Below, in pieces: positions 9,501 to 17,100 of a stretch of DNA of 64,000 bases. Below the pieces are notes generated by a model. The model saw nothing but the letters and a program-made list of their open reading frames with translations, searched no databases and was not told where the DNA came from. The stretch spans positions 33,760 through 97,759 of IMG/VR virus record IMGVR_UViG_3300025671_000044; one strand, given 5' to 3'. Made by a program: the position numbers and the translations under genes. The number at the start of each line of letters is the position of its first letter. Position 1 is the first letter of the stretch. Source of the stretch: a virus.

Positions 9501-9849
9501 TTAAATCTAAATCTGCTCTAACTACATACGCTCTGTTTGCTACTCCTAAGAATGAGTATGCTGCCTGTAGTCCGTATTCGTTTTGTTCTCCGGCATGCAC
9601 TGGGTTGTTACTTGCATCAGTTATGAAAACTGGATCCCCAAATGTTTCTGATAGTTCACGTTGTGAACTCATCAAGTAAACTTTACCTGCATTTGCTTTT
9701 GTTGTGCCCGGGGCTACACCTGTGCCTCCTGGGTTTGTCTTATCTTGTGCAGTTGCTACAAAGATAAGAGGTGTTGTGCCTGGTTCTGCTGGAGTGTAAA
9801 AACTCTCGTCTATAACGCTAACCTGAACACCTGGTGATGTTAATGCCAT
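6547..9849 (-). CDS. gp18: Tail sheath protein gp18 with a very large insertion
   Basis: The product forms the contractile sheath. The N-terminus (MALTSPGVQVSVIDESFYTP) and the C-terminal core are clear gp18: ESRNFNLIAAPGYPELIGEM, VAYPWFAPAGTRRG, NPITFINGAGLVVFGQKT, ALDRINVARLTVYLRSQLKK and LVVCDETNNTPARIDRNEL. At 1100 residues it is far longer than T4 gp18 (659). The extra material lies roughly between residues 110 and 775. It is Ser/Thr/Ala/Gly-rich and holds about six copies of a short module of the form G-x-LW ... (Y/W)-N-G ... W-V (for example GDLWISTADLENYPTIYKYN, GQLWYSS ... HNGTTWVGY), likely outward-facing beta domains. A GATAAATA motif and GAGGAG ribosome site precede it. Confidence 0.95.
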   Translation of the reverse strand: MALTSPGVQVSVIDESFYTPAEPGTTPLIFVATAQDKTNPGGTGVAPGTTKANAGKVYLMSSQRELSETFGDPVFITDASNNPVHAGEQNEYGLQAAYSFLGVANRAYVVRADLDLNEISGSATEAAGKPADGAWWYDTDDTRYGVFEWNGAAATTTNGQTFSNKVPTIITDSSQTSGSAPYTPKTSVGAIGDYAVVAVSNVNRLWYKNSSGAWVEVGSDAWRASWPFASGTAGASASSTGTITFTINGVATAVTTTGTTVTQIVSDINTAGAGVGISASSTGNKLNLFYDGRTTAVDTIVMSTTSDVLTDCGIAVGTYRYTSFANAPHTSVPEWKTRDSSPAPTGSVWLKSTDPNLGAKWSVKQYSASADAWTTVSAPMYATSHAAIAALDSSNGGSGIAAGSVYVRSNVAEDVLGGKATFQIMVRAASGATSITSAAITGSTFPAGAANFQMQATSTGSASLSSLTTVSMTFTGATTDADEIAGAINGAGVANVSASVNSKNQVIVSHANGGEIRFVDGTNTPLNTMFTVYDSTNPNSTNNFYFTPGTDTNTSPRQFNASNWNVLTYTAKATAPTATPATGQLWYSSVIDEVDMMIHNGTTWVGYRNFDHAGDGNTGASSAIDDNGPIVSASEPTTQSDGTTALQNGDLWISTADLENYPTIYKYNGDTSKWVLVDKTDQTTEAGVLFADARYNTTGANSNEAGAIADLIDNNFLDPDAPDPALYPKGMLLWNTRRSGFNVKRYERDYIDVNGTNPRQSDASMSGYHANRWVTESANNADGSGSFGRNAQRKVVVQALQASVNSNEDIRDDESRNFNLIAAPGYPELIGEMNSLNTDRGLTAFVVGDSPFRLASSTTDLQNWSSNVNLAVEDNDNGLVTRNEYLGVYYPSGFTSDNAGNNVVVPPSHMALRTIALNDQVAYPWFAPAGTRRGSVTNATASGYVNSEGEFVSVALNEGQRDTLYSNAVNPITFINGAGLVVFGQKTRAANASALDRINVARLTVYLRSQLKKLAKPYIFEPNDKITRDEIKQQVESLMVELVGLRAIFDYLVVCDETNNTPARIDRNELYVDIAIEPVKAVEFIYIPLRLKNTGEIASL

Positions 9850-9885
9850 TTTAATTTCTCCTCGTGGATATGTTGTTGCTATTAA

Positions 9886-9893
9886 TATTTATC
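9886..9893 (-). promoter_or_regulatory. Late promoter GATAAATA for gp18
   Basis: GATAAATA lies 36 bases before the gp18 ATG, with GAGGAG near the start codon. A small hairpin region (9899-9926) lies just upstream. Confidence 0.55.
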
Positions 9894-9898
9894 AGTAT

Positions 9899-9926
9899 GC
9901 GGTGAAAATACCGCGATTTTAGCGGT
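9899..9926. other. Overlapping alternative hairpins upstream of gp18
   Basis: GCGGT, ACCGC and GCGGT follow one another, so the middle segment can pair with either flank (5 bp each). The region separates the minus-strand gp18 promoter from the plus-strand sigma70-like promoter and may act as a weak terminator. Confidence 0.35.
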
Positions 9927-9944
9927 TATATGCGTAGTTTATGC

Positions 9945-9973
9945 TTGACAATTGTAAAAAACTCTGTTATATT
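9945..9973 (+). promoter_or_regulatory. Sigma70-type promoter for the DUF3310-like gene
   Basis: A perfect -35 TTGACA (9945-9950) and a -10 TATATT (9968-9973) are separated by 17 bases. They lie 24 bases before the ATG at 9998, with an AGGAG ribosome site. This is a host-type early promoter inside a block of late genes. Confidence 0.8.
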
Positions 9974-9997
9974 AAATGATACTAAGAGGAGCATTAT

Positions 9998-10273
9998 ATG
10001 AACATTGATTATAAGTTTGACGAAAACAAATACATTGAAGAATTTTCAAAATATATTGATAAAACATACGATGGGCATTACAGCAGTAATAAATTTCAGT
10101 CAACAGAAGTAATCATTGATAGAGGTCACGGAACTGGCTTTTGTATGGGGAATGTTGACAAATATGCAAACCGTTATGGAAAAAAAGGAACCCGTGATGA
10201 TGCTCGTAAAGATTTGTTAAAAATTTTACATTACGCACTAATACAACTTTATGTGCATGATAATGATCTTTAA
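9998..10273 (+). CDS. DUF3310-like small protein
   Basis: The protein has 91 residues. Its C-terminal half, GTGFCMGNVDKYANRYGKKG followed by DARKDLLKILHYALIQLYVH, matches the DUF3310 pattern (a GN-x-x-KY-x-x-R-x-x-x-K-G core, then a D-L-x-K-x-x-x-Y helix). That family is common in phages and its function is not established; some members are annotated as nucleotide kinases on weak grounds. The gene is alone on the plus strand between minus-strand gp18 and gp13, has its own sigma70-type promoter and AGGAG site, and its stop codon overlaps the gp13 stop. It is probably expressed early, unlike its neighbours. Confidence 0.8.
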   Translation: MNIDYKFDENKYIEEFSKYIDKTYDGHYSSNKFQSTEVIIDRGHGTGFCMGNVDKYANRYGKKGTRDDARKDLLKILHYALIQLYVHDNDL

Positions 10274-11028
10274 CCTATAAGAAATCCGTAGCCTGTTCCA
10301 CCAGCTAATGCTAGTGCAGCTTCAGCTTCTAGTTTTTCCATTTCACTTTGTGCTTCTGCTTTAAGACTCGCTCCATTAAGGCTAGTGCCGCCTTGAGGAC
10401 CTGCGATAGTCGCAAACTTTTCACGTGCCTCTCCTAGCATATATTTACAACCAGCAAGTGTATAATCTTTGATCCATTGTTTGGCTCTATAATCGGTTAG
10501 CAATTGACTATCTGGTCTATAATTATAGCACCATAGTAACACTTCTTCGTTTGCTCTAGGACGTTGTAAAATTGTTAACAACTTTGTTGAGCTATTCCAT
10601 GTAAATTCAATAAAACTACCAAACATACGTCCAACTAATTCTTGACGTTGAGCAAACAATTCATACGAAGCTAGTCCTCCTACTCCGCTGGCTGCTAACA
10701 AATAAGTGTTAGTGTAAGCTAAATTGAATGGCTCAAATAAGGAACCTCCGTCACCACCGCCAGTGCGTGAGCCTACACTACGTCTATATATTTGTCTAAC
10801 TTCTTCAACTTCGTGTGGCAATGTATAGTTGTTTTTATCTTCTTCTAATTTTAGAGAAATATAACTTTCTTCTACGCTGTGTTCTGTGCGTTGTCTATAT
10901 TTTGAAAGTGCCTTAATCAAAGCACTTTCGTAATGTATAGGATCAAGTTCCACATCGACCATGCCTCCGCCTAAGAACGCATTTACATAATCAAATATTT
11001 CTTGTTTTTGTGTTACTAAATCGGCCAT
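10270..11028 (-). CDS. gp13: Neck protein gp13
   Basis: This 252-residue protein joins head and tail. Segments typical of the T4-like marine gp13 family are KALSKYRQRTEHSVEESYIS, NYTLPHEVEEVRQIYRRSVG, YELFAQRQELVGRMFGSFIE, LLWCYNYRPDS, WIKDYTLAGCKYMLGEAREK, FATIAGPQGGTSLNG, and the C-terminal GGTGYGFLIG. T4 gp13 is longer (309 residues). A CATAAATA late motif and a GGAGA ribosome site precede the ATG. The gene diverges from gp14 and gp15 across a gap of a few dozen bases, and its stop meets the stop of the small plus-strand gene. Confidence 0.92.
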   Translation of the reverse strand: MADLVTQKQEIFDYVNAFLGGGMVDVELDPIHYESALIKALSKYRQRTEHSVEESYISLKLEEDKNNYTLPHEVEEVRQIYRRSVGSRTGGGDGGSLFEPFNLAYTNTYLLAASGVGGLASYELFAQRQELVGRMFGSFIEFTWNSSTKLLTILQRPRANEEVLLWCYNYRPDSQLLTDYRAKQWIKDYTLAGCKYMLGEAREKFATIAGPQGGTSLNGASLKAEAQSEMEKLEAEAALALAGGTGYGFLIG

Positions 11029-11044
11029 TGATCTTCTCCAATAG

Positions 11045-11059
11045 TATTTATGCTAAATA
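11045..11059. promoter_or_regulatory. Back-to-back late promoters for gp13 and gp14
   Basis: CATAAATA on the minus strand (11045-11052) and GCTAAATA on the plus strand (11052-11059) share one base pair. The first serves gp13; the second lies 5 bases before the preferred gp14 start. Both could not be fully occupied at once. Confidence 0.5.
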
Positions 11060-11064
11060 TACAT

Positions 11065-12222
11065 ATGCCACGTTTATCATTATATAGACCAAATAAAACA
11101 AATGACTACGAATTCTTAGATAAAATTATCTATGAACAGTTTAGTATTGGCGGCACTGATATTAATATTCACAAATATTTAGGGTCAGTCAATCCAAGCG
11201 ATGTAGATGCAACTGCAACAACACCACAATACGATGCTGTAAAAGAAACAAATATACAGGATTTGCTATTTTTAGAAAATCGTGATAGAAAATATGACAC
11301 TGATGTTTATACTATGCGAGCAATTTATAATGTTGCAGACACTGATTTTAATTTAAGTCAATTTGGACTATTTTTACAAAATGATACATTGTTTATGACA
11401 ATACATATTAATAGCAGCGTGAAGACTCTTGGTAGAAAAATTTTAAGTGGTGATGTTATAGAATTTCCTCATTTAAAGGATGAATATGCACTTAATGATT
11501 ATAGTGTTGCTTTAAAAAGATATTATGTAGTAGAAGATGTAAATCGTGCAGCAGAAGGTTTTTCACAAACTTGGTATCCTCATTTATATAGAGTAAAATT
11601 AAAACAAATTTATGACGGACAAGAATTTAGCGAAATTCTTGATTTGCCTGCAGGTGACGAAGAAGGAAACACATTACGTGATGTGTTAAGCACGTTTGAA
11701 ACGGAAATGAATATCAATAATGCTATTGTTCAACAAGCAGATGCAGATTCAGCAAAAAGTGGATATGATACAAGTAATTTATATACATTACAAGTAGACA
11801 ACACTGGAGTTCCTGAGCTTGTTACAGCAGATATTAATACGCTTGATGTATCTCAAAAAAATATACTAGCTGATAGAATAAATCAAACACCTGCTCGAGA
11901 AGGATATAAAGGTTATCTCATAGGAGATAATATTGCTCCTAATGGTGAAGCATTTGGTAGTGGTATAACTTTTCCGACATCTAGTTTTTCAGGAGACTAT
12001 TTTTTAAGAACAGATATGTTTCCAAACAGACTATTTAGATATGACGGAAGTAGATGGGTGAAAATGGAAGACGGCGTCAGAATGACATTAAGTAACACAG
12101 ACGATCGTAGAACACAAAAGACCTCTTTTGTAAACAATACAACTACATCGACAATAGGTGGTGAAAGTGTTACAGAAAGACAAAGTATAAGTAAAGCGTT
12201 AAAGCCAAAGGCAGATAACTAA
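11065..12222 (+). CDS. gp14: Neck protein gp14-like
   Basis: The protein has 385 residues from the ATG at 11065 (MPRLSLYRPNKTNDYEFLDK); an ATG at 11050 in the same frame is an alternative. The first 200 residues carry the gp14 arrangement: a phage-connector N-terminus, then LSQFGLFLQNDTLFMTIHIN, GDVIEFPHLKDEY and ALKRYYVVEDVNRAAEGFSQ, then WYPHLYRVKLKQ. T4 gp14 is 256 residues; the extra C-terminus includes GDYFLRTDMFPNRLFRYDGS followed by RWVKMED, the same tryptophan module found in the gp18 insertion. The stop overlaps the gp15 start. The neighbours (gp13 and gp15) support the neck assignment. Confidence 0.75.
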   Translation: MPRLSLYRPNKTNDYEFLDKIIYEQFSIGGTDINIHKYLGSVNPSDVDATATTPQYDAVKETNIQDLLFLENRDRKYDTDVYTMRAIYNVADTDFNLSQFGLFLQNDTLFMTIHINSSVKTLGRKILSGDVIEFPHLKDEYALNDYSVALKRYYVVEDVNRAAEGFSQTWYPHLYRVKLKQIYDGQEFSEILDLPAGDEEGNTLRDVLSTFETEMNINNAIVQQADADSAKSGYDTSNLYTLQVDNTGVPELVTADINTLDVSQKNILADRINQTPAREGYKGYLIGDNIAPNGEAFGSGITFPTSSFSGDYFLRTDMFPNRLFRYDGSRWVKMEDGVRMTLSNTDDRRTQKTSFVNNTTTSTIGGESVTERQSISKALKPKADN

Positions 12223-13712
12223 TGCAACATTTTTATGACGGACAAATTAGAAGATATATTACACAAATTATTAGATTGTGTAGTAACTTTACATATAAAG
12301 ATGGCAATGGAACAATTAAAAGTATTCCTGTCACCTACGGTGATTTAACAAGACAAGTTGCAAATATTATTAGAGACAACAGTGAAAATAAACTGCCTAG
12401 TGTTCCACGTATGGCTGTATATATCACTAACTTAGAATTAGATAGAGAACGTTTAGCAGATGCTAGTTATGTAGAAAAAGTTAATATCAGAGAACGTGCA
12501 TACGACGAAAACGGTAATGAGTATTTAAACACACAAGGCAAAAATTATACAGTTGAACGTATTATGCCTACACCTTATATGTTGAGAGTTAACTTAGATA
12601 TTTGGAGCAGCAACACTGATCAAAAATTACAAATTATGGAACAAATATTAATGATGTTTAATCCAAGTTTGGAAATACAGACAACTGATAATTATGTAGA
12701 TTGGACAAGTTTGACTGCTGTATATTTAGAACAAATTAGTTTTTCTAACAGAACACAACCGATTGGCGTAGACAGTGAAATTGATGTAGGCACACTTTCT
12801 TTTAGCACACCTATCTTTATTTCACCACCGGCTAAAGTTAAAAAACTTGGTGTTATTACTCAAATTGTTACAAATATATTTGACGAAACTAGAGGCACAA
12901 TTAACTTAGGTGACTCATTTCCAGAACTTAGTGCATATGCAGATACTCCTGTGCCTATTAAGAAAACCACTTCAATAAATAGCGATCCAGCAACTAAAAC
13001 AGATATTACAGCGACAGTATCACAAAGGTCAACAGTGGCACACAATTATAGAAATTATGGTGTTTATATTTTAGGAACCACAGCTAGATTAATTGATAAA
13101 AATGTAGTTGGTAAAACCAATTGGAGAACAGTAATTGAATCTTATCCTGGAACATATACAGCCGGATTAAGCCAGATACGTTTGCAGACAGCAAGTGGTA
13201 GTTTTGTAATAGGAGATATTACACTAAACAGTTTAGACGAAACGCAATTGGTTGTCAACTGGGATACAGACACTTTACCTACAGGAGATATTATTGAAGG
13301 ACCTGCAAGAAATTCAAACAGCTACACAAGTTTTGATAAAATTGTTGAACCTTCGATATACAATCCAACTAATGATAAAACACCTGGACTCAGACTGCTA
13401 TTGTTAGAACCATTAAATCCAAGCGAAAATGTAGGAGGAGACGTAGGTGATACTCCATATAACTATCTATATGATGGTCCAGACGCTTGGAAAAATTCCA
13501 ACGGCACAGATTTTGTAGCAAATGCAAATGATGTTATTGAATGGGACGGAAGCCGTTGGCACATTGTAATTGATAGCACAGATAGCACAAATGGTATTAA
13601 TCAAAGAAATTTAGCCACTAATGTTATGTATACATGGACAGGCGAAGAATGGATACAAAGCTACGAAGGTGAATATTCAGTAGGAACATGGGAAATATAC
13701 CTTGATCCATAA
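12222..13712 (+). CDS. gp15: Tail sheath stabiliser gp15 with C-terminal extension
   Basis: In T4, gp15 closes the tail end and binds the neck. The first 220 residues match: MQHFYDGQIRRYITQIIRLC, IKSIPVTYGDLTRQVANIIR, LPSVPRMAVYITNLELDRER, RIMPTPYMLRVNLDIWSSNT, then EQILMMFNPSLEIQTTDN and a strand-rich LSFSTPIFISPPAKVKKLG. T4 gp15 is 272 residues, so the C-terminal 230 residues are extra. This extension is beta-rich and ends with two tryptophan modules (VIEWDGSRWHIV and MYTWTGEEWIQSYEG). The start overlaps the gp14 stop by one base, so the pair is translationally coupled. The Nudix gene follows 8 bases later. Confidence 0.88.
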   Translation: MQHFYDGQIRRYITQIIRLCSNFTYKDGNGTIKSIPVTYGDLTRQVANIIRDNSENKLPSVPRMAVYITNLELDRERLADASYVEKVNIRERAYDENGNEYLNTQGKNYTVERIMPTPYMLRVNLDIWSSNTDQKLQIMEQILMMFNPSLEIQTTDNYVDWTSLTAVYLEQISFSNRTQPIGVDSEIDVGTLSFSTPIFISPPAKVKKLGVITQIVTNIFDETRGTINLGDSFPELSAYADTPVPIKKTTSINSDPATKTDITATVSQRSTVAHNYRNYGVYILGTTARLIDKNVVGKTNWRTVIESYPGTYTAGLSQIRLQTASGSFVIGDITLNSLDETQLVVNWDTDTLPTGDIIEGPARNSNSYTSFDKIVEPSIYNPTNDKTPGLRLLLLEPLNPSENVGGDVGDTPYNYLYDGPDAWKNSNGTDFVANANDVIEWDGSRWHIVIDSTDSTNGINQRNLATNVMYTWTGEEWIQSYEGEYSVGTWEIYLDP

Positions 13713-13720
13713 TTATATAT

Positions 13721-14155
13721 ATGAGTCAAATTATTTGTAGTGGTGCACTATTTTATACATTAGATACACAAAGATTTTTATTCCTACATAGAACACAAAG
13801 TAAGAATAAAAACGTGTGGGGTCTTGTTGGTGGAACCAACGAAGACAAAGAAACTGCTTGGGAAGGTTTACGTAGAGAAATCAGAGAAGAAATAGGCAGT
13901 ATTCCTGAAATCAAAAAAACAATACCATTAGAAACATTTATAAGCAAAGACGAAAACTTTTTATTTCATACATATCTTTGTGTAATTGAAAAAGAATTTA
14001 TCCCAGTTTTAAATAATGAACACAACGGCTATGCTTGGGTATCATTTAACAGTTGGCCAAAGCCTCTGCACAACGGATTAGCAAATACATTACGCAGTAA
14101 ACAAAACCAACAAAAATTACAAACTGTTTTTGAACTTATTGAATTGTTCGTATAA
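13721..14155 (+). CDS. Nudix hydrolase
   Basis: This 144-residue enzyme has a complete Nudix box: GTNEDKE, seven residues, then REIREEIGS, that is G-x5-E-x7-REUxEExG. Upstream is a strand (ICSGALFYTLDTQRFLFLHR) and WGLVGG, as in MutT-type pyrophosphatases acting on nucleoside diphosphate derivatives. The substrate cannot be told from the sequence; dNTP clean-up, cap removal or nucleotide-sugar hydrolysis are all possible. It is the last gene of the gp14-gp15 plus-strand unit. Its last 39 bases overlap the end of the minus-strand repeat protein tail to tail. Confidence 0.92.
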   Translation: MSQIICSGALFYTLDTQRFLFLHRTQSKNKNVWGLVGGTNEDKETAWEGLRREIREEIGSIPEIKKTIPLETFISKDENFLFHTYLCVIEKEFIPVLNNEHNGYAWVSFNSWPKPLHNGLANTLRSKQNQQKLQTVFELIELFV

Positions 14156-17100
14156 CCAATCAAAGTCATTAATTTTATTTAAATAATCTAAGTTTTTCGC
14201 AGCATATTCACCGTATTTTTTGCCTTGATTAGCACCGTTAATCGCCGCATTACCAAACGGTTTATCTTTACCTCTTGTGCACCAAGCATTCAATCTAAAT
14301 TCAGTTTCTTCATCTAGTTGTCCGTCAATTGCACGTGAACTTAACTTTACACATTCTCTAAAGGCACTGCGCCATGTGCTGAATTCGTCTGTATCAAATT
14401 TTGTAATATTAGAAATCTTGTTTACTACTTTGAACAATGGACTTATACTTGTTGTCATATCAGGTTTGTTAGTATCCATATTCAATGTTAACTCTCTAGG
14501 CAATAGTTTTACAGCACCATAACCATAAATTAGTCCATTTATTGGATTTTTAGATTTCCAAACGTGAACGGTGCGTTTGCTATCAGGATCGTAATTAGGA
14601 ATGTAGTAATCAAAGTTAAAATCATCTACAATTTGTGCATCAGCATCTACTACATAAAACATCTCAGTTTCAGCAGTTTTTGCAGCCATGATATGTGCTT
14701 GATGAATGCCTTCAATGCCATGAACTCTGTGTATTGTTTTGTCTGGAAATTGATTTAATAATCTTTCAAAGTTTTCATCTGCACTTTTTTCATCTTTGCT
14801 AATAAACACAATATCATAAGGTTTTGGTTGACTAGCTGTAATATTGTATTCTTTTTTGTTTGCAAAAAACCGCATTTGAATTTCTCGTTCTGTAATATTA
14901 GATTTTTTGCTTACTAGTGCTACACCATCCCAAGCATTGCCATTTTTAAACACATGATTTGTAGATCTTTCAAAATCTTGGTCATGTGAAAAATACAAGT
15001 CAAAATCAAAATTAGGTTCTATATTGACTTCTCTTGGTATAATCCAAAACATTTCTGTCTTTGACATGTTATATGCTTTTTTGTAATCGTTATATGTGTT
15101 AATTGTAAACCTATCATACACTACAGGGCCACTAGCAACAATATCCCATTCTTTACGTCTACCTATAGTTCTATACTCAATTTCTTTTTGTGTTAACGGT
15201 GCATGTTTTGTAAACAAAAATAATCCGTTGTATTTTTCTTTACCGTTCACGCTATGCTTAAAAGCATGGTTAATTGTTCTATCATAACTGTTGTGTATAT
15301 CAATATACATGCGCATATCAAAATCTTCACGTATTTTAATATTAGGTGTAGTTCCCCAGAACATATTTGACGGTGATTCATCAAATGCATTGAGATAATC
15401 ATTATATGTTTCAATATTATATACAGGAAAAGGTTTTGGTGTGCTTGCAACTACATCATGTTTCTTACTGTTAGCATAAAATCTATGCTCAACTTCTTGC
15501 TGTGTCACAGGAGCATGTGTTGACATAAGAGCAATGCCATCCCAAAATTTGCCATTTTTAAACACATGATTTGTATTCCTATCAAAAACATTATCATGAG
15601 TAAAATACATTTCAAAATCAAAATCAATATCAACTTCCACATCACTAGGTATAGCCCAAAACATTTCAGTTGTTGCACTGTCCATTGCAGACAAGTAGTC
15701 AGTGTAGTTGTTTACTACAAATCTTTCGTATTTTACAGGTATACTAGCAACCACAGGCCAATTTTTTGCTTTTACTAAATGTCTGTGTTCAATTTCTTTT
15801 TCTGTAACAGGTGCGTGTTTGCTGAACAAAAACAAACCGTTTCTATATCCTTTGTCATTAACTTCATGTAAAAATGTATGGTTAATTTTTCTATCGTATT
15901 CATTATCGTGAGAGAAATAATAATCAAAATCAAAAATACTTGTATCAATGTTATTTGATAATCCCCAGAACATTTCTGTATCGCTTGCTTTTAAAGCATC
16001 TAAGTATTGACCATATGTTTCAATAACAAATTCATCATACATACATTCTTTACTGGCAACTATATCCCAATGTTTTGCATCAACTATATGTCTATATTCG
16101 ATTTCTTTTTGTGTTACTGGTTTGTGTTTGCTTAATAAAAATACACCATTATACAATTGCATTCCTTTTACTTCATGTATAAATGCATGATTTGTAAATC
16201 TATCAAATCTATTGGTATGGTCAAAATGTAAATCAAAATCCCAGTTATCAGTGTTAATGTTTCTACTTACCGCAAAAAATAATTCAGTAACACTTTTTTC
16301 CATTGCTTCTAAATATTCATCGTATGTATCTATAAAGTGTATATCATACTGAGCATATCTGCTTGCAACAACTTTCCATTCTTTTACATTTAAAATGTGT
16401 CTGTGTTCAATTTCTTTTTCAGTCACAGGAGATTTTTTACTAAACAAAAAATATCCATTGTAATTTACACTGTCAAATCCTTGATTGAGAAATGCATGAT
16501 TTATACTTCTATCATATTTGTTATCGTGTGTAAAACTCAATGTAAAATCAAAATCTTCGTCATCTTCTAAATTACTACACACTCCCCAGAACATTTCGGT
16601 TTTGCTGTGCGTAAACGCATACAAATAATCGCTGTATGTGTCAATGATAAATTTATCATACTTTACAGGAAAACTTCCTACAACACTATGCTGTTTGACA
16701 TTAACAAGATGCCTATGCTCAACTTCTTTTTGTGTTAAAGGGCTGTGTTTACTACATAAAAATAATCCATTATACAAACAACCAGCATGATCATCTACTT
16801 TGTGTAAAAATGCATGATTGATATTCCTGTCATATGTATTGCTATGTTCTAACACAAAATCAAAATCAAAACCACTTGTATTGATATTTCGACTGCTCAT
16901 CCAAAACATTTCTGTCCTTGAAGTTTTAAGTGCAGTTACATATTCGTCGTAATCGTCAATTTGAAAATATTCATAAGGTGCAGGCACACTCATAATTGTG
17001 TTGTGCTCTTTCCTGTTTACAGGATGTCTATGTGATATTTCATTTTCAGTTAATTTTATACTTTTAGGAACTAACATAAGCCCATTAAAATTTGAAATAC

